DNA from: Carex sylvatica
Lineage: Eukaryota > Streptophyta > Magnoliopsida > Poales > Cyperaceae
NCBI GenBank assembly: GCA_964058845.1
Contig: CAXKVR010000172.1
Span: 1-39,652, forward strand
Reading direction: 5' to 3'
Length of the DNA stretch: 39,652 nt
Part shown: positions 25,380 through 35,700 of the stretch, in pieces
Layout: every line of letters begins with the position of its first letter
Numbering within the stretch: the stretch's first letter is position 1
Notes under the pieces: model-generated
Told to the model about the DNA's origin: nothing
Database searches by the model: none
The model's input: only the letters and a program-made list of their open reading frames with translations
Made by a program: the position numbers and the translations under genes

Positions 25380-26300
25380 ATATTTGTGAGTAAATTACAT
25401 AGGATTTTGACTTAGGTTTTGCCTGTTTTCTCACTTTGATGCAGGAATCATGTTTTGGGACTATTTTACATTATATGGAGCAAGAATCGGGTCAATCGAA
25501 AAAGTGCAACATTAATTTTAGGGTCCTGTTACGGGCCGCATGAACCCATACGGACCCAAGCCCATTACGGACCAGGAGATAGTCAAATCTAGCAGTGACA
25601 TTGTATGGGTATGGTCTGTATGAACTCATACAAAACGTAACCGAGGCGCCCTTTGATGAATAACTACTCCAGCTGTATCCATATCAGATTTCTTGAATTC
25701 CACTCATCTCTAGGCGCCCCCCCCCCCCTCACTCCTATATATACCCTCTGGACTAAAGAAAGACATATCTTATATCAATTTGTGTTTTTATTTCATAGTT
25801 TAGTTGAGAGGAGTGTGCAGAGATCTAGGCGGGTACTTCTTGTATGGTTATATCCCTCCTCTATTCTCTTGTAATCACGTTGTTCCGCGGCTAAGCATAC
25901 TTCTTAAGGCTATGCACTAAACCCGGTTACTCATGATGCTTTGATATATATTTTGGTTTGATTATTGTTTAGTCTTTTGTTGTTCAATTATTTTTGCACT
26001 TTATATTTGATCTTTCTTGATTTTGTTTGTTAGTCTAGACCGTCACTTTGATGGCCACACATGAAAATTAGTCGCTATTAGACTAATCAGATCGGGATAA
26101 GGGAGAATAAAAATACTAAACTATTAGTGGCGATCTTAATGAAAGAAACCAATAGTCGGATCAACAAAAGTATACATTAGAGTCTCGACATTTGCAGCAT
26201 TGTTGTGCCTTACCATGGGGACACCCTATAGGATCAATTGAGGAATCTAGTCAAGTGAAGGTTGTGACTTTGGACTAACCACAGATCTTCTTGCACTTTT
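25380..26300 (+). other. Spacer with an LTR- or promoter-like segment
   Basis: A TATA-like CCTATATATACCC at about 25733 is followed by ~150 nt resembling a transcribed leader and a CTTGTAATCACGTTG stretch, as in many LTR R/U5 regions. No matching partner LTR, TG...CA borders or target duplication could be found, so the identification as an old LTR fragment is weak. There is a poly-C run at 25718-25728. No gene is visible. Confidence 0.3.
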
Positions 26301-26304
26301 CAAG

Positions 26305-26940
26305 TCAAGCCTTCAATGGGTACGATACGGGTAAGGTGTAAGCATTTTCATACTCATACCTACTAAGAATGACATTACCCATACCCTACCCTATTTAAAA
26401 TTATTAGATAACAAAACGGTAGCGGATGAATAATGAATAATACTACTATAATAATTAGTTTTATTATATTATACAAATTGAACATCAAAACTCATTTATT
26501 TCTCTCATATGTAATAATATTACTAATAAAAAAATAAAAATAAAAATAAATGTACAATCAATTTCAACTAAATTTTATTATAAGAGAATTCAAAAATAAA
26601 AATATATGTTCCAACAAATTTAATTATTTAATTAAAGAACAAGACATACAAATAAAAATAATATATTTAATATTTTTCTTACAACAAATAATACACTAAA
26701 TAACAAGAATACTCACTAATTATTGCTCAAACATTATCATATTATTATATTTTATATAATTACCCTATAGGGTAACGGGTACAAAATAGCCTTTACCTGT
26801 ACCCTTACCCGTAACGGGAAAAAAATTCTTATCTATACCCATACCCAATAAGCTAACGGAAAAAAAATATTACCCATACCCGCCTTATCGAATACGGTAC
26901 GAGTTGGGTAAACGGCTAAAAGGATATCATTGACACCCCT
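26305..26940. mobile_element. Probable nonautonomous hAT-like element
   Basis: The left side carries TCAATGGGTACGATACGGGT and TACCCATACCCTACCC. The right side carries GGGTAACGGGTAC, ACCCATACCCAATAA, CGGTACGAGTTGGGTA and finally ATCATTGACACCCCTA. The end TAGGGGTGTCAATG (inverse of 26927-26941) is a common terminal sequence of plant hAT-type MITEs. The left terminus is degraded and no 8-bp target duplication was found. The centre is AT-rich and noncoding. Confidence 0.5.
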
Positions 26941-27727
26941 ACTTAACATACGGGAATGCTTGATTAGTAGTGTGGTTGTAACAACGAAAGAGACAGCCAC
27001 TTTGTTTGGATTAGAAACCCTCATACAACAACTGAAAACCAACATCAAACAAAGTAAGAGTCAAAGCGGATTGAAGTAACAATGGTGTGCCGAAAGCCTA
27101 GGAATTTACATCTCTTGTTTTACTATTCTATTTACTTTTAATGTTCTTTAAACACAAATTTGGATCTTTGATTACCACAACAACTCTCAAGTTCTGATTT
27201 TGTCTCGTCTTTCAAAGGATTGTGATTTTATTATTCAAGACCCTAAATCTTATTTTTTACGGATTGACACTCAATTATACTACTCGATAAGATTATGCAC
27301 TTGTAATCCAGTCTAGTGCAATCAAGTTATAAATTTAAAAGCATTGAACGCTAATCTGTCCATCAATCCCTCCTTATATACTAAATAGTTTAATATATAT
27401 TATGAAAAATTATGTTATTTATTATTATAATTAGATAAATATTATGAATTTAAGTATTTTTTAATAATATTTATATTTTTTTTAAATAAACTGATTTCAA
27501 AGAGAAACATCTATCACGTTGAACTTCCAAAATACCTCCACCAAAGCACATGATGGTAGGCATTTTCTCCAACGATATTCTATTGAATGTTAAGGCACAC
27601 ATTTCTCCCTCAATCGAGCTGCCTTGACTCTCAATGGAGATGTTTTTAGAAATCCAACACAATAGATGCTTGTTCCTTTGAAATCAATTTATTTATTTCT
27701 ATTTAAAAAAAAATTCCCTACGCAATA
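26941..27727. other. AT-rich spacer
   Basis: No gene or RNA is visible. The minus-strand frame at 27471-27662 has no recognisable motif. The AT-rich stretch 27380-27480 has no repeat structure that I can define. Confidence 0.4.
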
Positions 27728-28070
27728 GAGTGGAGCTAAGTTACTATGCATATTGCGAATTGATCCATAATATCGATCAATATTTTTGTTATTAAAGTTT
27801 AAATAGTTAATCTGAAATGTTCAACATAATCTTTATATATACTTTTTAGAATTTTATTATTTTTTAAATAAGTAGAAAATCAATTGATCTAAAAATTCTC
27901 CAAAAAAAAGTAAACAAAATTCTAAAAAAAATTAAAATTTAGTTTGCAAATAAATTTTCATATGAAAATTATGTGAAAGTGTTTACATTAACCATTTCAA
28001 CTTTAAAAATAAAAATATTAATACATACTACACATCAATCCACATTATGCACAGTACCATAGCCTCGTTA
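27728..28070. mobile_element. Second Mutator-type MITE of the 9000-9381 family
   Basis: The 343-bp element starts GAGTGGAGCTAAGTTACTAT and ends GTACCATAGCCTCGTTA, both close to the ends of the element at 9000-9381. The flanks TACGCAATA (27719-27727) and TACACAATA (28071-28079) form a 9-bp target duplication with one mismatch. It is more diverged than the first copy. The interior shares GTTCAACATAATCTT and a TTTTTAGAATTTT-type block with its relatives. Confidence 0.8.
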
Positions 28071-28085
28071 TACACAATAACTATA

Positions 28086-28524
28086 TATATAAGAGAGAGA
28101 GAGAGAGAGAGATGAGGGTTCAAATGCATCATAATTGTGTGCTCCAATATGCTCTGCATTCTTTATTTTTATTTTGAAAGTTCGAACAGTCGATCCGAAC
28201 TGTTCAACATAATCTTCATAATAAAATATTCTTGGAGACCAAATTTTATATTTTGTAGAATTTTTTTTTTACTATCTTTTTACACAAGTACAATATCACT
28301 TTATCGGATGATCCATAAACTCCTTAAAACAGTGATTTGTATCTATCTAAAAAAATAGTAAAAAAATTCTAAAAAATATAAAATTTGGTCTCCAAGAATA
28401 TTTTATTATGAACATTATGTTGAGCGGTTCAGATCGATTGTTCAGACTTTAAAAACGGAGATAAAGGAGGTGGAGCATATTGAAGCACAAAGTTATAGTG
28501 CATTTGAACCCTCCTATCTCTCTA
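28086..28524. mobile_element. Foldback MITE with GA-rich ends
   Basis: The left arm has AGAGAGATGAGGGTTCAAATG and GTGTGCTCCAATATGCTC; the right arm has the inverse (GAGCATATTGAAGCAC and GTGCATTTGAACCCTCC, then TATCTCTCT). Inner blocks GTTCAACATAAT and TTGGAGACCAAATTTTATA also recur inverted. A GA microsatellite at 28092-28112 blurs the left border. No target duplication could be fixed, although ATAAC occurs outside both ends. Confidence 0.7.
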
Positions 28525-28542
28525 TAACAACTTTGGATACGT

Positions 28543-28620
28543 TACTATTGAGAATAGTAGATTAAGAATAACTAGAATAGCTACTATTGAGAATAGTAGA
28601 TTAAGAATAGCTAGAATAGC
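28543..28620. repeat. Tandem duplication of a 39-bp palindrome-containing unit
   Basis: Two adjacent 39-bp units, each starting TACTATTGAGAATAGTAG, differ at one position. Each unit contains an internal palindrome (CTATT-GAG-AATAG), and a partial third unit follows at 28621. Confidence 0.85.
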
Positions 28621-29017
28621 TACTATTTAAGAATAGCACTAACTCAAAGCTATTCGAAATAGCTAAAAAGTTGTTTGGATGCACTCTTTGGAATAGAGTT
28701 TGAAGGGAATAAATAAAGTAATAATTTTTGTGTTATTTGTACAACTACCTTCTAATCTTTAATTATTATTTATTAAAAATATTTGAAGTTTGTGAATAAA
28801 ACTTCTTCATGTTATGAATAAAACTGCTTGTGAACAATGCTAAATACCAATTTAAATAATTTCTTAAACATACTGACAATATTGTTTTATGAATATTAAT
28901 AAAAATGAATTTTAAAACTGTAAAACAATTAATGAATCTTAAAAGAAAGGAAAAATATCAATATCACTATAATTATTTGGGTTAGTGGTTAAAAATTATA
29001 ACAAAAATGGACACACC

Positions 29018-29108
29018 AAAATGATTCATGTTTTTTTTTTTTTTGAAAACCTGATAGTGTCTATCAGTATAAATACACCAGTTATTAAAAAAAAAATGAT
29101 TCATGTTT
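29018..29108 (-). mobile_element. Short retroposed insert with 16-bp target duplication
   Basis: AAAATGATTCATGTTT occurs at 29018-29033 and at 29093-29108. The 59 bp between the copies start with a T run on the plus strand (an A tail on the minus strand) and contain a small hairpin TGATAGTGTCTATCA. This is the mark of target-primed insertion by LINE machinery, with a severely 5'-truncated LINE or SINE 3' end in minus orientation. The source family is not identified. Confidence 0.7.
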
Positions 29109-29600
29109 GAACCTCTTAATTTTGAACAAATTGAATTCAAACTGGAAAAAAATTTAGAAATCAAACACTTGAATTATCAAGTAGAATAAGATCAATGTTT
29201 TAAATTAGTTATTAAAATCAAACAAATTATCTTTTAAATTAAGCTAACGAATTCTCTTACTGAGTTGAAAAAAAAAAAAAAAATTTTAAAGAACCGACTT
29301 GTATTGATTTTGCTTCTATAGTTAATTCAACACTTTTTTTTTTCAAAGCCTGCTACAGTGCTAGTGTGCTACTTTCAATGGTAGGTACAAGAAATAATGA
29401 ACAATGGAGAAATAACTATTTTTTTTAATTTAGCTGAGAGACATGTTGCGCTATTTCAACTTTTCATTGGGTTAGTGGAATTGAACGGAGCTGGGCTGTT
29501 CCGAATAGCACCAATCTTGTTTGGATTCCCTCTATTCATAATAACATTGTTATTCACAGAATAGCGTTGTTCTTACGACATCCAAACACACCCAAAATAG

Positions 29601-31022
29601 TTTTGGTTTTATTAATTATTTTGGTTTTTATTATGTTTCATTTGTTTTTTTTTTAAATAACAACAAAACAAGAAACTTAGAATCCATCCCGTCCAACCGA
29701 AAAATAAGAAGAAGAAAAATAGAGACGATAAGGATTATACCGTCTCGGAACCTAATGTTAGAAATTTAGAATCAGTAGCACTTAGCTGCTCATTTCATTC
29801 TTTTGTTTCTTTTGCAAAAATGCACAATGTTAAAAATCAAACTCAATGCCAATTCCTGAAAGTTGAATAGCATTCTTCTTTTGCAAAAGCTAAGTTGAGT
29901 TGCATTTTTTTTTTTTTTTCAAAATAGTAGCAAGATATAATTAGACTGTTTCTAAATAATTATTACTGTATACCGTTCGTGTCATTTTTTTTTTTCAGTC
30001 CGGACGGAATAGATGATACCACCTGATTTTGTTTTTCTGTTTAATGGAGTTACGGTTGTAGATTAGCGGGAATAATTAGTATTTGTACCTTTTGTGGAAC
30101 GGAATAATCCATCCTTGTTTCTATATATCGACGAAACATTATTCTTTCACGATATTTTTATTTTATTTTCAATTAATAAAAAAATCAGAACAGATTGCGT
30201 CCGGCGTTCACTACCATCGAACTCAAATTTCAATCAAATTTCAGTTTGATGGATTTCACTTCCATCCGATCTATTTTAAAATCTGTACACATTATTTCAA
30301 TGTAAGAATCTAGTACATACAATCGTAAATCAAATCAGATAATAGATGGATGTGGGACACAAATTTCTACCTCCTGTGAATGTATATCTAACGGTCAACA
30401 CATGATCATACAATTTAAATTCAAGTGAACTTCTTTTAGGTAGCTTTAAGTAGAGCAAATAAAAATCAATTATTCACCATAGTTGTAATTCTAGATTTTG
30501 ATATGAATTTTATTTGCTTGAAATATATCACGGTCAACGGTTAAAAATTTATCATTTTGTAACTAATCCGATAATACTTGAATCAGGAAGTTAAAACGAT
30601 CATGAATTCCACAATAAGTTTTGACACACTAGTAGCTTAACTCGGAAGTTTTCATCCGAAATATTTTAACATTCTTAATTGTAGAAGTTTCAAAATTTTG
30701 CTTTCGGCCATAAAAACTATTTATAGTCATTAAATATAACAAATTCATAATCTAAAAAAGAAATTGAGTTTCTATTATCTTAGCTACGTCACATTACATA
30801 TGTTTTTATTTGTTTGTTTGATCATCTTATTCTGTGATGACTTGTACAATCTAATGGTTTACAATTATTTTGCGGGGTTATAAAAAATAATGCAATCAAT
30901 TTTGCCATGTTTTTCTTTATTTATGTATATTTTAGTATTGTAATATAATTGAAGTAGAACTAAGTGTTTTTAAATTTATCAAGTCTTTTTGTGAACTCAA
31001 TTCTAAAGTCTAATAATTAATT
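29601..31022. other. AT-rich spacer
   Basis: No gene, RNA or well-bounded repeat is visible. Homopolymer T runs occur near 29905 and 29985. The plus-strand frame at 30083-30313 has no recognisable motif. Confidence 0.4.
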
Positions 31023-31269
31023 TTAATGATAAATTTGAATAATTAAAAACCATCTACCTTACCTTACGAGTGAATTTTTTGAATTAATTTTATATAAAGT
31101 CAAGTGGTAAAAAAATTTGAAAAAAATGGATGCATTAAAATTAATTTATAAACCTTCGAATTTTGACCGCTTGATTTTATACTAAATTAATTCAAAAGTT
31201 TAAAATTTCTACATGTAGATGCATCACTTGTAAGGTAGATAGATTTCAACGGTTTGAATTTGTCATTTG
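31023..31269. mobile_element. AT-rich foldback MITE
   Basis: The left arm (AATGATAAATTTGAAT, CCATCTACCTTACCTTACGAG, GAATTAATTTTATATAAAGTC) pairs with the right arm (inverse of GTAAGGTAGATAGATTTCAA and ACTAAATTAATTCAAAAG). The arms are about 90-100 bp with mismatches and small gaps. No target duplication was found and there is no coding sequence. Confidence 0.6.
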
Positions 31270-32771
31270 AAACTAGTCGGATAGATTTTAAAGTTGAATT
31301 CACAAAGGAATTTGATGATAGTTCTACTCATAAAATTAATAGTCTCCATCTCAATTTTAAATTCAATTTATATTTCAGCATTTATTTCTTAATTTGAAGC
31401 GAAGGTTAAAAATAAAGGTCCTAGTTAGATGTAATAAACTTAGCAGCTGGTGCTTAGTTGAAATAAAATCTTTCTAAATGTCTTACTTTTGTTTATTTTT
31501 TTGTCAGTCTTAGACTTGTTAGTTAGGTGGTGAAAACAGAATATATACAAATCATATGATGTTAAAATTATATGATAAATCAGTTATACGATAATTAAGG
31601 AATCTCTAAATTAAAATTCAAAACTATATCTCTACACCAAATATTATTTGGATAATTGATGAATAAGAATTTGGGTAATATAACACTAATAATTATAAGA
31701 GCAAGCATACCTTGCCAGTCAGGTGTAAATGCGATGTCGAGCAAATGTCAAAAAAATTCAGAGAGCTCAGGGAGGAGATACGAACGCGAGCCATCGACTG
31801 ATTTGTGCCTAGCTCGGACGAACTTCTTTGAATCAGGCTCTTCTCCTGTCTATTTGCAAACGGAGATGTCGATGGCACTCTAAGCGAGAGTGCGAGGTGT
31901 GAGAGCGACAGAGGCGAGAGCACGAGAGAACAGAAGAAGAGTTTGAGACTCGGTTCAGATTCGGTTTTGAGTCGAGTTGAATTTAAGCTTTTTCAGTTTA
32001 GGATTCAATTCAATATAAAATATTGAACTGTTCAATTCATTGGGTGATAAGTCGGTCCGGCTCATTAACAGCTCTAATATCTACAGTGAAAGCAAGTATA
32101 AAAGAGAGATAATCAATGTACAAAATTTACGAAGTCCTTCCATAATAAAAAAAAAATAACTAGGATTTTATAGTCTTATAGAAATCAAACTATCATTTAC
32201 GAAACCGAACTAGTAAATCAAATTAATTTCGCCCTTAATCCAAAATAAATTTAATTTGACTTTGACTAAATGCAACTTAATCGAACAGTCGAACTACTCA
32301 CTTGGTCCCAGCTTTTCTTTGTTCATCAAATCGAGAAACAAATCTGTTGCGATTTGAATTGGATGAACAGTATTCTAAAATTTCTGCTTTTCTAAATTCA
32401 ACTGTCGATTTATTTTGAGATGTGTACACAGAAAAATTAGCTGTTTGGAGATGCGTGTACAGAAAAAATTAAACGGTTAGATTTAAAAAAGTAAAAATTC
32501 TAAGATACTGTTCATCAAATTTGAATCGCAGCAGATTTCATTCCATCAAATCGATGATCTCTAACTTTGTTTAAACGGACAACGCGCAATTTATTACATG
32601 GATCTAACTTCAGAATTTAGAGGGTTGATCATGCAAATTACTTGAAGAGAGGCTCAGAGTTTAATTACATCTTTGGAAGGGACATATCAGAAAATTTTTG
32701 TCCTTACGGACTGCTGCTCCCGCCATTTCCATGTGAGCGAAGAGCATCCTACTACAGAGAAAGCGAGAGAG
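31270..32771. other. Spacer and upstream region of SPO11-2
   Basis: Mostly AT-rich. A GC-richer island at 31693-31930 reads on the minus strand as a possible orphan first exon ending at a GTATGC donor, without visible continuation. The paired motifs CAAATCGAGAAACAAATCTG (32328) and ATTTGAATCGCAGCAGATTT (32518), in opposite orientation around 32330-32550, hint at another old foldback. The last ~130 nt before 32772 should contain the SPO11-2 leader. Confidence 0.35.
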
Positions 32772-35700
32772 ATGGAAGAAACCGAGGCGGATACGGATCT
32801 TATAAGATCGACCTTATTCTACTCCGACCATCGCCTCTGCTCAGCTGACATCCTCTCTCCTTCACAGGTTCTTATCATCAGCTTTTGAAGCTCTATGCCT
32901 GCACAAATTTCACAAATTCTACACAAATTCCACGAATTATTTTTATCTAGCGTAGGCACGAGCTAGAATCGAGGTGGCAGTGCTCAATTTTCTGAAGGCT
33001 CTCTCTTCTCCAAACCCGGCCATTTCTAGCCTCCCTTTGGTACCTTCTCTCAATCTCTCTCCCTACTCTTTTGCTCCGTGTACTTGTAATATATGTGATA
33101 ATAACATAGTTGAAGTTAAGTTGTTCCGACATAAATTTATTAGAAATTAGAGTCTAAGTTGGGTAAATTATTTGAGAAGTCACTCAACTTTGGTCCAGTT
33201 TTCACGAGTCAGAGCATCAACTGAGGAATTAAAAGACCAAGGATTAAAAAAAATCAAATACATTGTTCAGCGAATTGTCCTGTATGGTATACTATAAGGT
33301 ATGGTCTCTGTCTATCATAGCGGCATCGCTGTATTGTATAAGGTATAGCCTCCGACTAGCCAAATTAGAGAACCTGCCTGGATGGTGAAAGGAATAATAC
33401 ATGTTATACTAATTACCCTGTATGGTATAAGGTATGATCCGGAGAGAGAGCCTCGATGTCCAAACTAGAGAGTCTGTGAAAAGCTTTAAGCTAGGAGAAA
33501 GATTTGTAATCTAAAATGAATTTTATTCATCTTAATGTATTCTGATTACAAGTGCACAGCCTATTTATAAGAGAACAAACTCCCTTTTATAAGTGAACTA
33601 ACTTGTTGACTCTAACTAACCAGAGACTAACTAACTTCTAATCACATCTTGTAATTGCCTTGATCTCTGGTTGAGCTGTTGCTGGTATATTGGCGACATT
33701 ACTTGTAACTCCTGACGTTATGTTATTAGTCTGGCTTGAGAGCACGCAAATACAGGAGAGAACCAAGGAAGAGATCGACCAAGTTTCCTCAGGCGAGAGA
33801 GAGAGATTCTCGTAGGCGAGGGAGAGATAAGGAGTTCCTTGCTGCCTCCTGTTCCTTTTTTATTGTCAGGGGGGATCGAGAGAGGGGACTGTAGATCTAG
33901 TCCAGGTTGAGGGAAAGAGCAGATAAGTTAAAAGAATAGACAACCAAAGGACTAAAATCGGATAAATCAAAGTTCAGTGACTGAAAATGGATATGGACCA
34001 AAGTTTAGAGACCTTTCAAAAAATTTACCACTAATCATATTATTTCTGCTTCTTGTCATGAAACTAGAGATCAACTGCATATATCTATAAAGTTGTTCCA
34101 TGAAAGTAAAGTTAAGTTGTTGCCACATAAATATATTGACAATTGGAGTCTAATTATATTGTTATCTGCTTCTTGCCATAAAACTAAAGATCAATCGCAG
34201 ATCTGAGAACAGTGGCTTACGACATGGCTTGTTGAGTGATGTGTCGTCAGTATTTCTTTCTCATTCCTTCTGTAGAAGGTCTCTTATGCGTGTGAATGAT
34301 GCCAAAGCCTTTGTTAGAGGTATAAACCTTCACTTCTGAGCAATGAATTATATTTTAGGAAATAATGTATGGGCCTCCCCAAATTACACCCAACACTTTA
34401 GCATATTTGCGAATAGCACCCAATATTTCTTTCATATGTTGTTAGCATTGCAATATACTTTTGTTACTTATAACATGGGGGTTGCGTCAGGAAAATGACT
34501 AAATTGACCCTATTTTTTTTAAATCACTTGAAACAATACTCCACAACTTCATAAAAACTTGGGATCCAAAACACATCAGTTTAGCTTCATTTAGTTCAAT
34601 TTTGTCTCAAGAATTGATGGATCAAATATAACAAAGGCGAATTTGTCAATACGACTGGTTCTTCCTTTGTCATCAGTATAACCTAACAATTTGACTTTTG
34701 TAAAAATCTGAATAAATCTTGTGTGTCAGTCGCTGCACAAAACATTAGATATTTCTTTTTTCCAAATGCAATAAATAGCTGTTTTTTTTTAGAGTTATCC
34801 TCTTTGTGTATTAATGTTTTTTTGTTTTTCCTGATATTGCTTTCATCTAATGTACAGTATGGAAGGTCATGGAGGTCTGCTTTATGATACTTGGTGAGGG
34901 CAAATTAGTTACACAGAGAGAGCTGTTCTATAGGCTTCTCTCTGACTCACCTCAGTACTTCAGTTCTCAGCAGCAAGCTAACTCTACTGTTCAAGGTACG
35001 GTCTAGTACGGCCCTATTTTCCCTTCTTTTCTTTTCACTGTTTCATCTTTTATCTTTCCTATACTGGTTCTAGTATAAACATGCTAGAAGTTCATGCTTG
35101 CCAGAAACAGCTGCTATACAACCAAACCCATGTCATATTAGCATCTGACATGGATACATGTACCATTCACGTACTATATATATCAGATTCTGTCTCACTT
35201 ATCAAATATTTAAAATTTAATTTAAACTGGTATGGTAAAAAACACTGTCAAGTCTGCATGCGCGCACAAGACCCCATGGAGCAGACAGATGGTATGAGGG
35301 CAGCTTGACAAATAAGCCCCAGGTCCAGATATAATGCGGTCGCAAGCGCACGACCGTACCATATAGTATTATGTGTTGTCGAACCATAAGGAGGACTATG
35401 GAAGTATTGGCTTACATAGAAATGTGAGAGGGGACAGTTTTTGGCTTGGTCATCATGGGGCTAAATAAGCTTCTCAGAGACTGTTCTGGACACTTTTTAT
35501 TTTCAACAGAACTCGAAATTTTACTGGGGTAGCCCTAGAATATTTGATAATTTTACCTTTGGCCCTGAGGTTTCTGTATTTGATTTTACTGGTGATACTC
35601 ATTGAACCATTACATTGTAATGTTTGTCTACGTATTTTAGAATTACACAATGAATCTAAGATGTTTTATTAGTTTGAATGTTCTAATTTTCTAAAAATAC

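Larger units (their letters stand above)
28525..29600. mobile_element. Composite region with TTTGGATG-type transposon ends
   Basis: Near the left are TTTGGATACGTTACTATT and GTTGTTTGGATGCACTCTTT. Near the right are CTTGTTTGGATTCCCTCTAT and ACGACATCCAAACACACCC, the last in inverse orientation. Such ends, with GAATAG/CTATTC motifs nearby, are common in plant DNA-transposon MITEs. Two tandem 39-bp units lie at 28543-28581 and 28582-28620. Borders and superfamily (hAT or PIF/Harbinger) are uncertain, and two overlapping elements are possible. Confidence 0.4.

Noticed and set aside
25527..26030. Complete LTR retrotransposon
   Set aside because: A TATA-like box and a leader-like stretch are present, but no second LTR, TG...CA borders, target duplication or coding domain could be found.
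27471..27662. 63-codon minus-strand frame
   Set aside because: No motif, neighbouring exons or start context. It is left as spacer.
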